A DNA stretch of 64,000 bases from Lachnospiraceae bacterium (GTDB lineage: Bacteria > Bacillota > Clostridia > Lachnospirales > Lachnospiraceae): positions 30,791 to 94,790 of the forward strand of contig JAEFAR010000004.1 of assembly GCA_016287675.1 (NCBI GenBank), read 5' to 3'. A program made the translations under genes and the position numbers. The notes under the pieces are model-generated. The model saw nothing but the letters and a program-made list of their open reading frames with translations. It ran no database searches and was not told where the DNA came from. This document shows, piece after piece, positions 1-7,405 of this stretch (position 1 is the first letter of the stretch; each line of letters opens with the position of its first letter).

Positions 1-1
1 C

Positions 2-1615
2 AGAGTGCTTTTAAAGGACGGAAGCGCTAGATCCTTCTATGTTGTGGACACTGCGCTGGCTTTTGATGCGGCACGGGGTTACAAGGTGGATCCGGAAGTC
101 AGGGATGTTAAGACCCAGAGTGTATTTTTGACCACTGTTTTACCTTACATTCTGATCCTTGTGGTATTTTTCTTCTTAATGTCATCCATGACCATGCAGA
201 GCGGCGGAAACAATTCCAGAATGATGAATTTTGGTAGAAGCCGTGCGAGGCTTGCCACTCCCGATAACGGAAAGGCTGTGACATTCAAGGATGTTGCAGG
301 CGTTGAAGAAGAAAAGGATCAGCTGGAAGAGATCGTGGATTTCCTTAAAAATCCCAAGAAATACATTGAAGTCGGCGCCAGGATCCCCAAGGGCGTTATC
401 CTCGTGGGACCTCCCGGAACAGGTAAAACGCTCCTTGCAAAGGCGGTTGCGGGAGAAGCGGGTGTTCCCTTCTTCTCGGTTTCCGGATCCGACTTTGTTG
501 AAATGTTCGTAGGTGTCGGTGCTTCCCGTGTCAGAGACATGTTCATGGAAGCCAAGAAAAATGCCCCCTGCATAGTTTTCATCGACGAGATCGATGCTGT
601 TGCCAGAAGAAGAGGCGCAGGTATGGGCGGCGGACATGATGAAAGAGAGCAGACTTTGAACCAGCTGCTGGTTGAGATGGATGGTTTCTCGGTTAATGAA
701 GGCATAATCGTTATGGCAGCAACGAACCGTGTGGACATCCTGGATCCCGCCATCATGAGACCCGGTCGTTTTGACCGTAAAGTTTTTGTAAATCGTCCCG
801 ACATCAGGGGAAGAGAGGACATACTGAAGGTTCATGCAAAGAACAAGCCTCTTTCCGATGATGTTGATATCCACGAGATCGCTCAGGCCACATCAGGCTT
901 TACAGGTGCGGATCTTGAAAATCTCCTCAATGAAGCTGCCATTCTTGCTGCCAAGAGCGAGATCAAGTTTGTACGTAAGGAAGATATTAAAAAAGCATTC
1001 ATTAAACTGGGCATAGGCGTAGAGAAAAAGTCCAGGATCGTTTCGGAAAAGGAAAAGAGGATCACAGCTTTTCACGAAGCGGGACATGCGATACTTTTTC
1101 ATCTCCTTCCCGATGTTGGCCCCGTTTACGCGGTTTCCATCATTCCCACAGGCTCTGCCGGCGGTTACACCATGCCGCTTCCCGAGCGTGATGAGATGTA
1201 TCTGACCAAGGGCAAGCTCATCCAGGAGATCATTGTGAGCCTCGGGGGACGTGCTGCTGAGGAGCTGATCTTTGACGACATTACAACAGGTGCTTCCCAG
1301 GACATCAAGGAAGCTACCAGAACGGCCAGAAGTATGGTCATTAAGTATGGTTTTTCCGAAAGTGTCGGACTCATTTCCTACGATAACGATGACGATGAAG
1401 TCTTCATCGGCCGTGATTTTGGACATACAAAGGCCTACAGCGATCACACGGCAAACGTTATCGATGATGAGGTACGCCGTATCGTTGAAGACTGTTACGA
1501 TAAGGCAAAGAACATCCTCAAAGAAAATGAGAAGGTCCTGAACAAGTGCGCACAGCTTCTTCTTGAAAAGGAAAGGATCAACAGAGAGGAGTTCGAAGCT
1601 CTCTTTGAGGTGTGA
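2..1615 (+). CDS. ftsH: ATP-dependent zinc metalloprotease FtsH (5' end cut by window)
   Basis: Membrane-bound AAA+ protease that degrades misfolded and regulatory membrane and cytosolic proteins. The reading frame is open to the window edge, so the true start and first transmembrane helix lie upstream; the GTG at 5 is just an in-frame valine. Numbering from that GTG: one transmembrane helix near 44-62, Walker A GPPGTGKT near 135, Walker B IVFIDEID near 190, the second region of homology with the PGRFDR motif, and the zinc site HEAGH near 357 followed by the acidic third-ligand region [13 protein letters not shown]. The C-terminus looks complete. A terminator follows about 180 bases downstream. 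Confidence 0.97.
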   Translation, partial: RVLLKDGSARSFYVVDTALAFDAARGYKVDPEVRDVKTQSVFLTTVLPYILILVVFFFLMSSMTMQSGGNNSRMMNFGRSRARLATPDNGKAVTFKDVAGVEEEKDQLEEIVDFLKNPKKYIEVGARIPKGVILVGPPGTGKTLLAKAVAGEAGVPFFSVSGSDFVEMFVGVGASRVRDMFMEAKKNAPCIVFIDEIDAVARRRGAGMGGGHDEREQTLNQLLVEMDGFSVNEGIIVMAATNRVDILDPAIMRPGRFDRKVFVNRPDIRGREDILKVHAKNKPLSDDVDIHEIAQATSGFTGADLENLLNEAAILAAKSEIKFVRKEDIKKAFIKLGIGVEKKSRIVSEKEKRITAFHEAGHAILFHLLPDVGPVYAVSIIPTGSAGGYTMPLPERDEMYLTKGKLIQEIIVSLGGRAAEELIFDDITTGASQDIKEATRTARSMVIKYGFSESVGLISYDNDDDEVFIGRDFGHTKAYSDHTANVIDDEVRRIVEDCYDKAKNILKENEKVLNKCAQLLLEKERINREEFEALFEV

Positions 1616-1942
1616 CAGATCCGTAAACTTTTGAGAGGACAACCGCATTTGTAAAACTTGCACAAAAGATCGATCAAAAAAAATCGATGTTTGTGCACAC
1701 TGATTTTGAAATTCATGTATAATAACACACGTAAACCCCAATACATTATATATAGTTTTTGCTACACCCCATAAGTAACAAAAATACCTTCTCCAGAAGA
1801 GAGCGGCTTTCCCAGGCCGCTCTTTTCACGTTTTCTTATCTTTTCATTTCTTTGGGGCGTTAAATGTGCTATACTAAAAAACAGACCGAAGAAAGAGCGA
1901 TCTTTCGGATCAGAACTTTTATCATATGGATGAGAACGTTAA
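1616..1942. other. Intergenic region between ftsH and GH13 gene
   Basis: No gene is supported here. It holds a TATAAT box at 1718-1723 without a well-spaced -35, the intrinsic terminator at 1797-1827, and a weak promoter-like TATACT at 1870-1875 that may serve the downstream GH13 gene. The 1724-1827 interval could be the end of the ftsH transcript or a separate short RNA; nothing in the sequence decides this. Confidence 0.5.
1797..1827 (+). terminator. Intrinsic terminator downstream of ftsH
   Basis: AGAGCGGC (1800-1807) pairs with GCCGCTCT (1816-1823) around an 8-base loop and is followed by a short T-run, giving a classical rho-independent terminator on the plus strand. Confidence 0.85.
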
Positions 1943-3952
1943 ATGGATCCTTTAAAAGCATTTTACTCCGACGGTACGGAGGAATTCTGCCGGACATTCG
2001 GAGTCGACTCAAATGAAAATGTGGAGATCAGGCTAAGAACCCCGAAGAATATGCAGGTTAAGCCCTTGTTTATGTGCGATTTTACGGAAATAACAATGGA
2101 ACTCTGCGACTCGGGGCCTTTTTTTGACTACTATTCCTGCGAGATGATGATGCCCAATTACAATCTGAGCTATGCTTTTAAGGTGGTTTACGACGGCAGG
2201 ATCTATTACTATACAAAGAACGGTCTGAAAGACTACTACGAATGGCAGGACAGTCTGCGTCTCCTTCCCGGTTTCAGGATGCCCAAGTGGGCGGTGGGAG
2301 CCGTTATGTATCAGATCTATCCCGATCGCTTCTGTAACGGCGACAAGCAAAATGATGTGGAAAACGGCGAGTACTATTACGCGGACCGGATGGTGGAAAG
2401 GGTCTATGACTGGAATGCTCCCGTCGCCGATCTGGATGTTGCCAGGTTTTACGGCGGCGATCTCGGCGGTGTCCTTAAGAAGCTGGATTATCTCCAGAAC
2501 CTGGGCATAGAGGTCATCTACCTGAATCCCATCTTTGTTTCCCCTTCAAATCACAAGTACGACTGTCAGGATTACGATCACATAGATCCCCATCTGACTG
2601 TTATAGTCAGGAATGTGGGTGACAAGGGGGTCTACGGAAACAATAAATACGTTGTCAAGACCACCAATAAGGAAAATCTTGAAGCAAGCAATGCCTGGTT
2701 TGCGGATTTTGTAAAGCAGGTTCACGCCCGGGGAATGAAAGTCATTCTTGATGGCGTCTTTAATCATTGCGGTTCCTTTAACAAATGGATGGACAGAGAA
2801 GGCTACTACTCGGCATGCGATGAAGAGGAAGTGGGAGCTTACAGGAGTAAGGACAGCAAATACAGAAAGTTTTTTAAATTCTCCGATCCCGACGATCCCA
2901 ATTCCTACGAAGGATGGTGGGGCTTTGATACACTTCCGAAGCTTAATTACGAGGAGTCCGAGGAGCTTTGCGATTACATCTGCCGCATCGGAGCAAAGTG
3001 GGTGTCCGAACCCTACAACTGCGACGGATGGAGACTGGATGTGGCTGCGGATCTTGGGCATTCCGAGGAATTCAATCACAAGTTCTGGAAACGTTTCAGA
3101 GCGGCAGTGAAAAAAGCAAATCCCGAAAGCATCATTCTTGCCGAGCATTACGGAAATGCCGAAAAATGGCTTAAGGGCGATGAATGGGATACACTCATGA
3201 ATTACGACGCTTTTATGGAACCAATTACCTGGTTCCTGACCGGGATGGAAAAGCACAGCGACGAGTTCAGGGAATATATGCTTAACAACACGGATGCACT
3301 CATGGACGGATTGTTCAACCGGAGCAAGGCATTTTCCACAGCCACCATGTATTCGGCCATGAACGAACTTTCCAACCATGACCATTCAAGATTTCTGACA
3401 AGAACCAATCACTACGTGGGACGAGTGAATTTCCTTGGAGCTGATGCTGCATCCCGGGACATTCACCCCGAGATCTTTGCGGAGGCGGTTGTCTTTCAGA
3501 TGACATGGCCGGGCTGTCCCACGATCTATTACGGCGATGAAGCGGGGCTTTGCGGTTTCACGGATCCCGACTGCAGGCGCACTTTCCCCTGGGGACATGA
3601 GGACAGGGATCTGATCCATCTTCACAAGGAAATGATCGCCATACGAAAGAGACTGACAGTTCTTAAGTACGGGTCGGTGGCTCCTCTCTACGCGGAGCGT
3701 GGTGTCTTTGCTTTTGCCCGTTTTGACAGAGAGAACATTATAGTTACGATCCTGAACAACAACGATTGCGAAAAGGATCTCACAATTTCCCTGGAAGGCA
3801 TAGACATAGACATGGGAGCAATGGTCACGATCATGCTGACGGATGCGGACGGATACCGCAGGGAAGCCCATTTTCATCATGTTGAGGACAGACAGTTTTC
3901 CGTGCATATGAAACCTCATTCGTCCTGTGTGCTTAAGGACCTGGATCCTTGA
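1943..3952 (+). CDS. GH13 alpha-amylase family glycosidase (cyclomaltodextrinase/neopullulanase-like)
   Basis: Likely cytoplasmic hydrolase of alpha-1,4/1,6 glucans or maltodextrins; there is no signal peptide. An N-terminal region of about 110 residues, probably a beta domain, precedes the GH13 barrel. All four conserved regions are visible: DGVFNH near 269, GWRLDVA with the nucleophile Asp near 366, LAEHYG with the acid/base Glu near 401, and NHDHSR with the stabilising Asp near 480. The NPIF...HKYD segment before region I is typical of cyclomaltodextrinase/neopullulanase members. The C-terminal 90 residues look like the usual beta-sandwich. The start has only a weak ribosome site (GGATGAG). 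It appears to be a single-gene unit; exact substrate cannot be read from the sequence. Confidence 0.9.
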   Translation: MDPLKAFYSDGTEEFCRTFGVDSNENVEIRLRTPKNMQVKPLFMCDFTEITMELCDSGPFFDYYSCEMMMPNYNLSYAFKVVYDGRIYYYTKNGLKDYYEWQDSLRLLPGFRMPKWAVGAVMYQIYPDRFCNGDKQNDVENGEYYYADRMVERVYDWNAPVADLDVARFYGGDLGGVLKKLDYLQNLGIEVIYLNPIFVSPSNHKYDCQDYDHIDPHLTVIVRNVGDKGVYGNNKYVVKTTNKENLEASNAWFADFVKQVHARGMKVILDGVFNHCGSFNKWMDREGYYSACDEEEVGAYRSKDSKYRKFFKFSDPDDPNSYEGWWGFDTLPKLNYEESEELCDYICRIGAKWVSEPYNCDGWRLDVAADLGHSEEFNHKFWKRFRAAVKKANPESIILAEHYGNAEKWLKGDEWDTLMNYDAFMEPITWFLTGMEKHSDEFREYMLNNTDALMDGLFNRSKAFSTATMYSAMNELSNHDHSRFLTRTNHYVGRVNFLGADAASRDIHPEIFAEAVVFQMTWPGCPTIYYGDEAGLCGFTDPDCRRTFPWGHEDRDLIHLHKEMIAIRKRLTVLKYGSVAPLYAERGVFAFARFDRENIIVTILNNNDCEKDLTISLEGIDIDMGAMVTIMLTDADGYRREAHFHHVEDRQFSVHMKPHSSCVLKDLDP

Positions 3953-4027
3953 AAACTTTTTGACTTTACTCCTGTGCAAAGAGGATTAGATTACTTTAGT
4001 TTTGATCATGTTTTTTTGACGTTTGTA

Positions 4028-4056
4028 TTGACACTTTAAACCGTTAAAGATATAAT
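4028..4056 (+). promoter_or_regulatory. Consensus sigma-A promoter of the structured RNA / ABC operon
   Basis: TTGACA at 4028-4033, a 17-base spacer and TATAAT at 4051-4056. Both hexamers match the housekeeping consensus exactly, predicting a start near 4063. The only equally perfect promoter seen in the window drives the ribosomal L10 leader, which suggests high output. Confidence 0.9.
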
Positions 4057-4062
4057 ATTATC

Positions 4063-4311
4063 CACGCATATAAAGAAAATGCGTATGTTTTAAGGGTTTA
4101 TCTCGTAAGAGAGAACATCCGCTTTGGAAGTGGCGGATGAAAAGAATATACAGATATGAAGTTGGGAATAACTTTTTGGAACATATCTTATTGTTTATGA
4201 TTTGCTCTTACGATTATGAGGGGGCACAAGTTTCTTTAAAGGTGGAAACTTGCCTTGTTTTGATATGGTTTTTTTAACCGCTCTCATGGTTCGTATGAGG
4301 ACGGTTTTTTT
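4063..4311 (+). ncRNA. Structured RNA of about 250 nt: attenuator leader or free-standing ncRNA
   Basis: Successive helices can be traced by eye: CGCAT/ATGCG (4065-4083), a TCTC-GTAA-GAGA tetraloop hairpin (4101-4112), CATCCGC/GCGGATG (4116-4139), GATATG plus AAGTT closed by AACTT and CATATC (4153-4197), CAAGTTTC/GAAACTTG (4227-4252) and the terminator. ATGAGG occurs twice (4216-4221 and 4295-4300), so CTCAT at 4283-4287 can pair with either copy: one pairing builds the terminator, the other would disrupt it. That is the layout of a transcription attenuator. I could not match it to tmRNA, RNase P RNA, SRP RNA or a riboswitch class I know; 6S RNA cannot be excluded by eye. Its position directly before a zinc-type importer makes metal sensing a reasonable but unproven guess. 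Confidence 0.65.
4276..4311 (+). terminator. Intrinsic terminator at the end of the RNA leader
   Basis: AACCG (4276-4280) plus CTCAT (4283-4287) pair with ATGAG (4295-4299) and CGGTT (4302-4306), followed by a run of seven T. It lies only 24 bases before the ABC ATPase start codon, so the genes can be expressed from the 4028 promoter only by read-through or antitermination. Confidence 0.85.
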
Positions 4312-4335
4312 ATTTTGCTTAAACGGAGGGAAAAA

Positions 4336-5049
4336 ATGGCACTGATCACTGTACGGGATCTATCACTTGGATATGAAAACCGGATTATTATTGAAAAGCT
4401 GAACTTTACCGTCAATGCCGGGGACTATCTTTGCATTATGGGAGAAAACGGATCGGGGAAATCAACTCTGATCAAGACTTTACTTAATCTTAAGAGTCCT
4501 TTGGCAGGAGAGATCTTAATCGGGGAAGGATTAATGAAAAATGAGATAGGTTACCTACCTCAGCAGACTGTTGTACAAAGAGATTTTCCGGCATCGGTTA
4601 AAGAAATCGTAGTTTCGGGATGTCAGTCTCAATGCGGATTAAGGCCGTTTTATAACAAAAAGGAAAGGGAAATTGCTCAAAAAAACATGGAACGTATGGG
4701 GATCCTGAAATTGCAAAACCGTTGCTATCGGGAACTTTCCGGTGGACAACAGCAAAGGGTGCTTCTGGCAAGAGCACTTTGTGCGACACGTAAAATCTTA
4801 CTTTTGGATGAACCTGTTTCGGGATTGGATCCCAAAGTAACTGCCGAAATGTATTCGCTTATTGCGGGATTAAACGATGAAGGGATCACAGTGATCATGA
4901 TATCTCACGATCTGAGTGCGGCTTTACAGTACGCAGATCATATTTTGCACATTGGTGCATCTGTGTTTTTCGGAACCAGAAAAGAATACATTAAAAGCGA
5001 GGCAGGAAAGAGCTTCCTGTTACAGCAGAAAGCCGGTGGAAACATATGA
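4336..5049 (+). CDS. znuC: Metal (zinc/manganese-type) ABC transporter ATP-binding protein
   Basis: Cytoplasmic ATPase subunit energising metal import. Start chosen at ATG 4336 because GGAGG sits six bases upstream at 4325-4329; an in-frame TTG at 4315 lies in the terminator tail. Of 237 residues, Walker A (GENGSGKST) is near 40, the Q-loop region GYLPQQ near 76, the signature LSGGQQQR near 140 and Walker B ILLLDEP near 160, followed by the switch His in ISHD. The Q-loop wording and the VKEIVVSG segment are typical of the Znu/Tro/Mnt group. The gene overlaps the permease by four bases. Metal identity (Zn, Mn or Fe) is family-based inference. Confidence 0.85.
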   Translation: MALITVRDLSLGYENRIIIEKLNFTVNAGDYLCIMGENGSGKSTLIKTLLNLKSPLAGEILIGEGLMKNEIGYLPQQTVVQRDFPASVKEIVVSGCQSQCGLRPFYNKKEREIAQKNMERMGILKLQNRCYRELSGGQQQRVLLARALCATRKILLLDEPVSGLDPKVTAEMYSLIAGLNDEGITVIMISHDLSAALQYADHILHIGASVFFGTRKEYIKSEAGKSFLLQQKAGGNI

Positions 5050-5891
5050 TTGAAAAATTAATAATGTACTTACAGTATCCTTTTGTAAGATATGCCTTGA
5101 TCGTGGGAGTATTGATAGCTCTGTGTTCATCGCTTCTGGGAGTTACCCTGGTTCTTAAGCGATTTTCATTTATAGGAGATGGTCTTTCTCATGTAGCTTT
5201 TGGAGCCATGGCTTTGGCAGCAGTGTTAAACATTACAAATGATATGCTTTTGATACTGCCTGTCACAATTGCGGGAGCGGTCATTCTTTTGAGAACTGGA
5301 CAAAATGCAAAGATCAAGGGTGATGCTGCTGTAGCCATGGTTTCGGTCGCATCATTGGCATTTGGTTACTTGATAATGAATGTTTTTTCAACCTCATCGA
5401 ATTTGTCGGGAGATGTGTGCAGTACACTGTTCGGATCAACGTCGATCCTTACTTTGACAAAAAAGGAAGTTTTGATCTGCATGATCTTGTCTGTACTCGT
5501 GGTAGTGTTTTTCGTCCTGTTTTACAACAAGATCTTTGCGGTAACCTTTGATGAAAACTTTTCAAAGGCAACGGGAGTAAGGACAGAGGCCTATAATTTA
5601 ATGATAGCTGTTGTGATCGCGGTGATCATTGTTTTGGCAATGAACCTTGTGGGATCTCTTTTGATTTCTGCTTTGGTAATCTTCCCGGCTTTATCTGCCA
5701 TGAGATTGTTCAAGAACTTTAAAAGTGTAACTATCTGCTCCGCGATCCTGTCCGTGGTTTGCGCTTTGGTTGGAATAGCGGTATCGATAGTCGCAGGAAC
5801 ACCCGTTGGGTCAACAATTGTCGGAATTGATACTTTGGCGTTTGGAATGTGCTGGCTTTTAGGAACTATAAGAGGAGGAATTGTAAAATGA
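5046..5891 (+). CDS. znuB: Metal ABC transporter permease (ZnuB family)
   Basis: Integral membrane subunit of the importer with about eight hydrophobic segments spread over 281 residues. Family-like features are the N-terminal LVLKRFSFIGDGLSHVAFG segment, in which GDGLSHV is strongly conserved in ABC-3 permeases, and the coupling region near NFSKATGV. The ATG overlaps the end of the ATPase gene (ATGA), and its own end overlaps the start of the lipoprotein gene, so the three genes are translationally coupled. No substrate-binding protein (ZnuA type) is found nearby, which is unusual because these importers need one. Confidence 0.88.
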   Translation: MIEKLIMYLQYPFVRYALIVGVLIALCSSLLGVTLVLKRFSFIGDGLSHVAFGAMALAAVLNITNDMLLILPVTIAGAVILLRTGQNAKIKGDAAVAMVSVASLAFGYLIMNVFSTSSNLSGDVCSTLFGSTSILTLTKKEVLICMILSVLVVVFFVLFYNKIFAVTFDENFSKATGVRTEAYNLMIAVVIAVIIVLAMNLVGSLLISALVIFPALSAMRLFKNFKSVTICSAILSVVCALVGIAVSIVAGTPVGSTIVGIDTLAFGMCWLLGTIRGGIVK

Positions 5892-6523
5892 AAAGAATAA
5901 TGAGTTTGGGCTTTTTGATCGCATTAATTTTGATGGTGGGAGTTGCCTGTGGTAAAGAAAGTACAAACCAAAGCGGCAGAACGATCAACATGACTTCGAG
6001 CGTGGACGATGTTTTGGCAGCAGGAGTGGCAGCTCAACAGAATGAAGAGAACAAAGAAAGATCTGCAAGCATAGATGAGATCGAGGAAACGGAAACGAAA
6101 ACTGTTGAGCAGCAACAGGCGGATCGCCCGAAAACAGCTGAGGGGGCAGAAGAGTCTAAAAAGGAAGTAAAAGAAAAGCCTCAAATTGATGTGGATATCA
6201 CGGAATTATCAGCCACCATGGCCTATTCCGAAGTTTGTAACATGATCTATATGCCTGATGATTATATGGGCAAGACGGTAAAGGTGAGAGGTATTTTTGA
6301 TACTTATTATGATGCAGTGAATGATCTTTACTTTCACGCATGCATAGTAATGGATCCGACCGGATGCTGCGCTCAAGGTGTGGAGTTTGTTGCCACAAAC
6401 GATTACAGTTATCCGCAAGATTTTCCGACAGAGGGTGAGATGATCACTGTAGCAGGGGAGTTTGATACTTATGTTGACGGACCATACGTTTACAGCACGC
6501 TTCGTAACGCGATCATCTATTAA
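5888..6523 (+). CDS. Lipoprotein of unknown function with Cys-Cys motif, coupled to metal importer
   Basis: Start ATG 5888 is set by a strong GAGGAGG ribosome site; a longer in-frame start at 5849 lies inside the permease. Residues 1-20 are a signal peptide and Cys21 a lipidation site (GVAC, with Gly at -3, so a slightly atypical lipobox). Residues 22-105 are a charged, probably disordered linker rich in Glu and Lys. The C-terminal 100 residues form a compact domain containing HACIVMDPTGCCAQGVEF, i.e. one His and three Cys close together, followed by repeated short beta-like stretches (VRGIFDTY, VAGEFDTY) suggesting an OB-like fold. It is too small and unlike ZnuA to be a normal binding protein; it might present metal to the permease (inference). 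Confidence 0.75.
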   Translation: MKRIMSLGFLIALILMVGVACGKESTNQSGRTINMTSSVDDVLAAGVAAQQNEENKERSASIDEIEETETKTVEQQQADRPKTAEGAEESKKEVKEKPQIDVDITELSATMAYSEVCNMIYMPDDYMGKTVKVRGIFDTYYDAVNDLYFHACIVMDPTGCCAQGVEFVATNDYSYPQDFPTEGEMITVAGEFDTYVDGPYVYSTLRNAIIY

Positions 6524-6644
6524 AAAAATCAAAAGATCGTAATGTGATCACGAATGTTACGGTTTGGGATAACGCTTTTCTAAGCACCTAAGATAAGCTG
6601 CGTCTCAGGCTGTTTCAGATAACAAAATCTATAAAGGAGGTTAT
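6524..6644. other. Spacer between importer operon and secreted repeat proteins
   Basis: These 121 bases show no terminator, so the operon may continue. An interrupted inverted repeat, CGTAA/TTACG around GTGATCAC (about 6538-6562), could be an operator. A strong AAAGGAGG ribosome site precedes the next gene. Confidence 0.4.
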
Positions 6645-7340
6645 ATGAAAAGAACCGGTAAAAGCGTCATATCTGTTTTAATAAGTGCTTTGATCCTTGT
6701 ATTGGCACTTGTGGGAAATACTGATGTGAAAACAGTTCATGCCGCACAACATGCAAAGGGCGTTAAAATGGGATTTCATAAAGAGATTGCCATAAATCGC
6801 TCTGAAAAGATCTTAAAAGGTTTGTGCCTGTTCCATAAGTGGTCGCTGAGAAACACAAGCGGAGACGGATGCGAAAGCGATATTGTTGAGCATTACGTCT
6901 GCGTGAAGTGCGGAAAAACAAAGGAAAAAACGATCACTACCGCCGGCAATCATGATTTTACGGCTCCGACATGTACATCGTCTGCCGTATGCCGTAAATG
7001 CGGGGCGAGAGGAAGAGGACCGCTGGGCCATGATTGGACAGTAGCAACCTGCGATTCAAGTGCTACATGCAAAAGGTGCGGTGTAAAAGGAGAAGGACCG
7101 CTGGGACACATGTGGACATCACCCACATGCACTGATCCGAGCAGGTGTATAAGGTGCGGAAAAAGCAAAGGACCTGTTCCCGGGCATTGCTTCACCCAAG
7201 CAACATGTACCGTTCCTCAGTTGTGTATGAGATGCGGAATGAGCTACGGAGAACCGCTCGGACATGAATGGGAAGAAGGAACAGACACATCAACAGAAAA
7301 ATGTAAAAGATGTGGCGTGATCAGAGGAAGTACTAATTAG
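6645..7340 (+). CDS. Secreted protein with 26-residue CCCH repeats
   Basis: Signal peptide in residues 1-33 ending near VHAA, so the protein is exported; no lipobox or LPXTG anchor is seen. After an N-terminal domain shared with the next gene (GFH..., HKWSL...DIVEHY, then CVKCG) come four tandem units with the fixed pattern C-x5-C-x2-C-x9-H starting at bases 6972, 7050, 7128 and 7206, and a degenerate fifth lacking the first Cys. Three Cys and one His per unit make a plausible tetrahedral zinc site. Cys-Gly/Gly-His repeats of this general look occur in surface proteins of Clostridia but I know of no defined function. Context beside a zinc-type importer suggests extracellular metal capture; a structural or adhesive role is the alternative. 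Confidence 0.8.
   Translation: MKRTGKSVISVLISALILVLALVGNTDVKTVHAAQHAKGVKMGFHKEIAINRSEKILKGLCLFHKWSLRNTSGDGCESDIVEHYVCVKCGKTKEKTITTAGNHDFTAPTCTSSAVCRKCGARGRGPLGHDWTVATCDSSATCKRCGVKGEGPLGHMWTSPTCTDPSRCIRCGKSKGPVPGHCFTQATCTVPQLCMRCGMSYGEPLGHEWEEGTDTSTEKCKRCGVIRGSTN
6972..7283 (+). repeat. Four tandem 78-bp units encoding CCCH motifs
   Basis: First-Cys codons fall at 6972, 7050, 7128 and 7206, an exact 78-base period. Each unit encodes C-x5-C-x2-C-x9-H followed by a six-residue linker with Trp or Phe. The DNA of the units has diverged while the Cys/His spacing is kept, which argues for selection on the protein motif. Confidence 0.9.
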
Positions 7341-7405
7341 AAGAATCCCTGTCAGACTGACTTTTTTACGTCGGTTTCGGAACAGGGGAATAAAACGGAG
7401 GTAAT

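Larger units (their letters stand above)
3953..4335. other. Intergenic region carrying promoter, structured RNA and terminator
   Basis: This gap of almost 400 bases has no coding gene. It contains a consensus promoter (4028-4056), a series of helices forming an RNA of about 250 nt, an intrinsic terminator (4276-4311) and the ribosome site of the ABC ATPase gene. These are listed separately. Confidence 0.85.

Noticed and set aside
893..1741. 282-residue open frame on the minus strand over ftsH
   Set aside because: It lies antisense to a clearly conserved gene, has no family motifs and no ribosome site; other long antisense frames (2546-3385, 3386-3979, 12607-13224, 49706-50320) were dismissed for the same reason.
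4063..4311. Structured RNA as tmRNA, RNase P RNA or SRP RNA
   Set aside because: The conserved cores (tmRNA acceptor/T-arm end, RNase P AGGAAAGTCC-type block, SRP GGAAGGAAGCA-type loop) are absent. 6S RNA could not be tested by eye.
4315..4335. TTG 4315 as start of the ABC ATPase
   Set aside because: It is within the terminator tail and has no ribosome site, whereas ATG 4336 has GGAGG six bases upstream.
6535..6570. Zur-box-like inverted repeat before the first repeat-protein gene
   Set aside because: The arms ATCGTAA/TTACGGT resemble Bacillus Zur half-sites but are separated by about 14 bases instead of one, so I do not call a Zur site.
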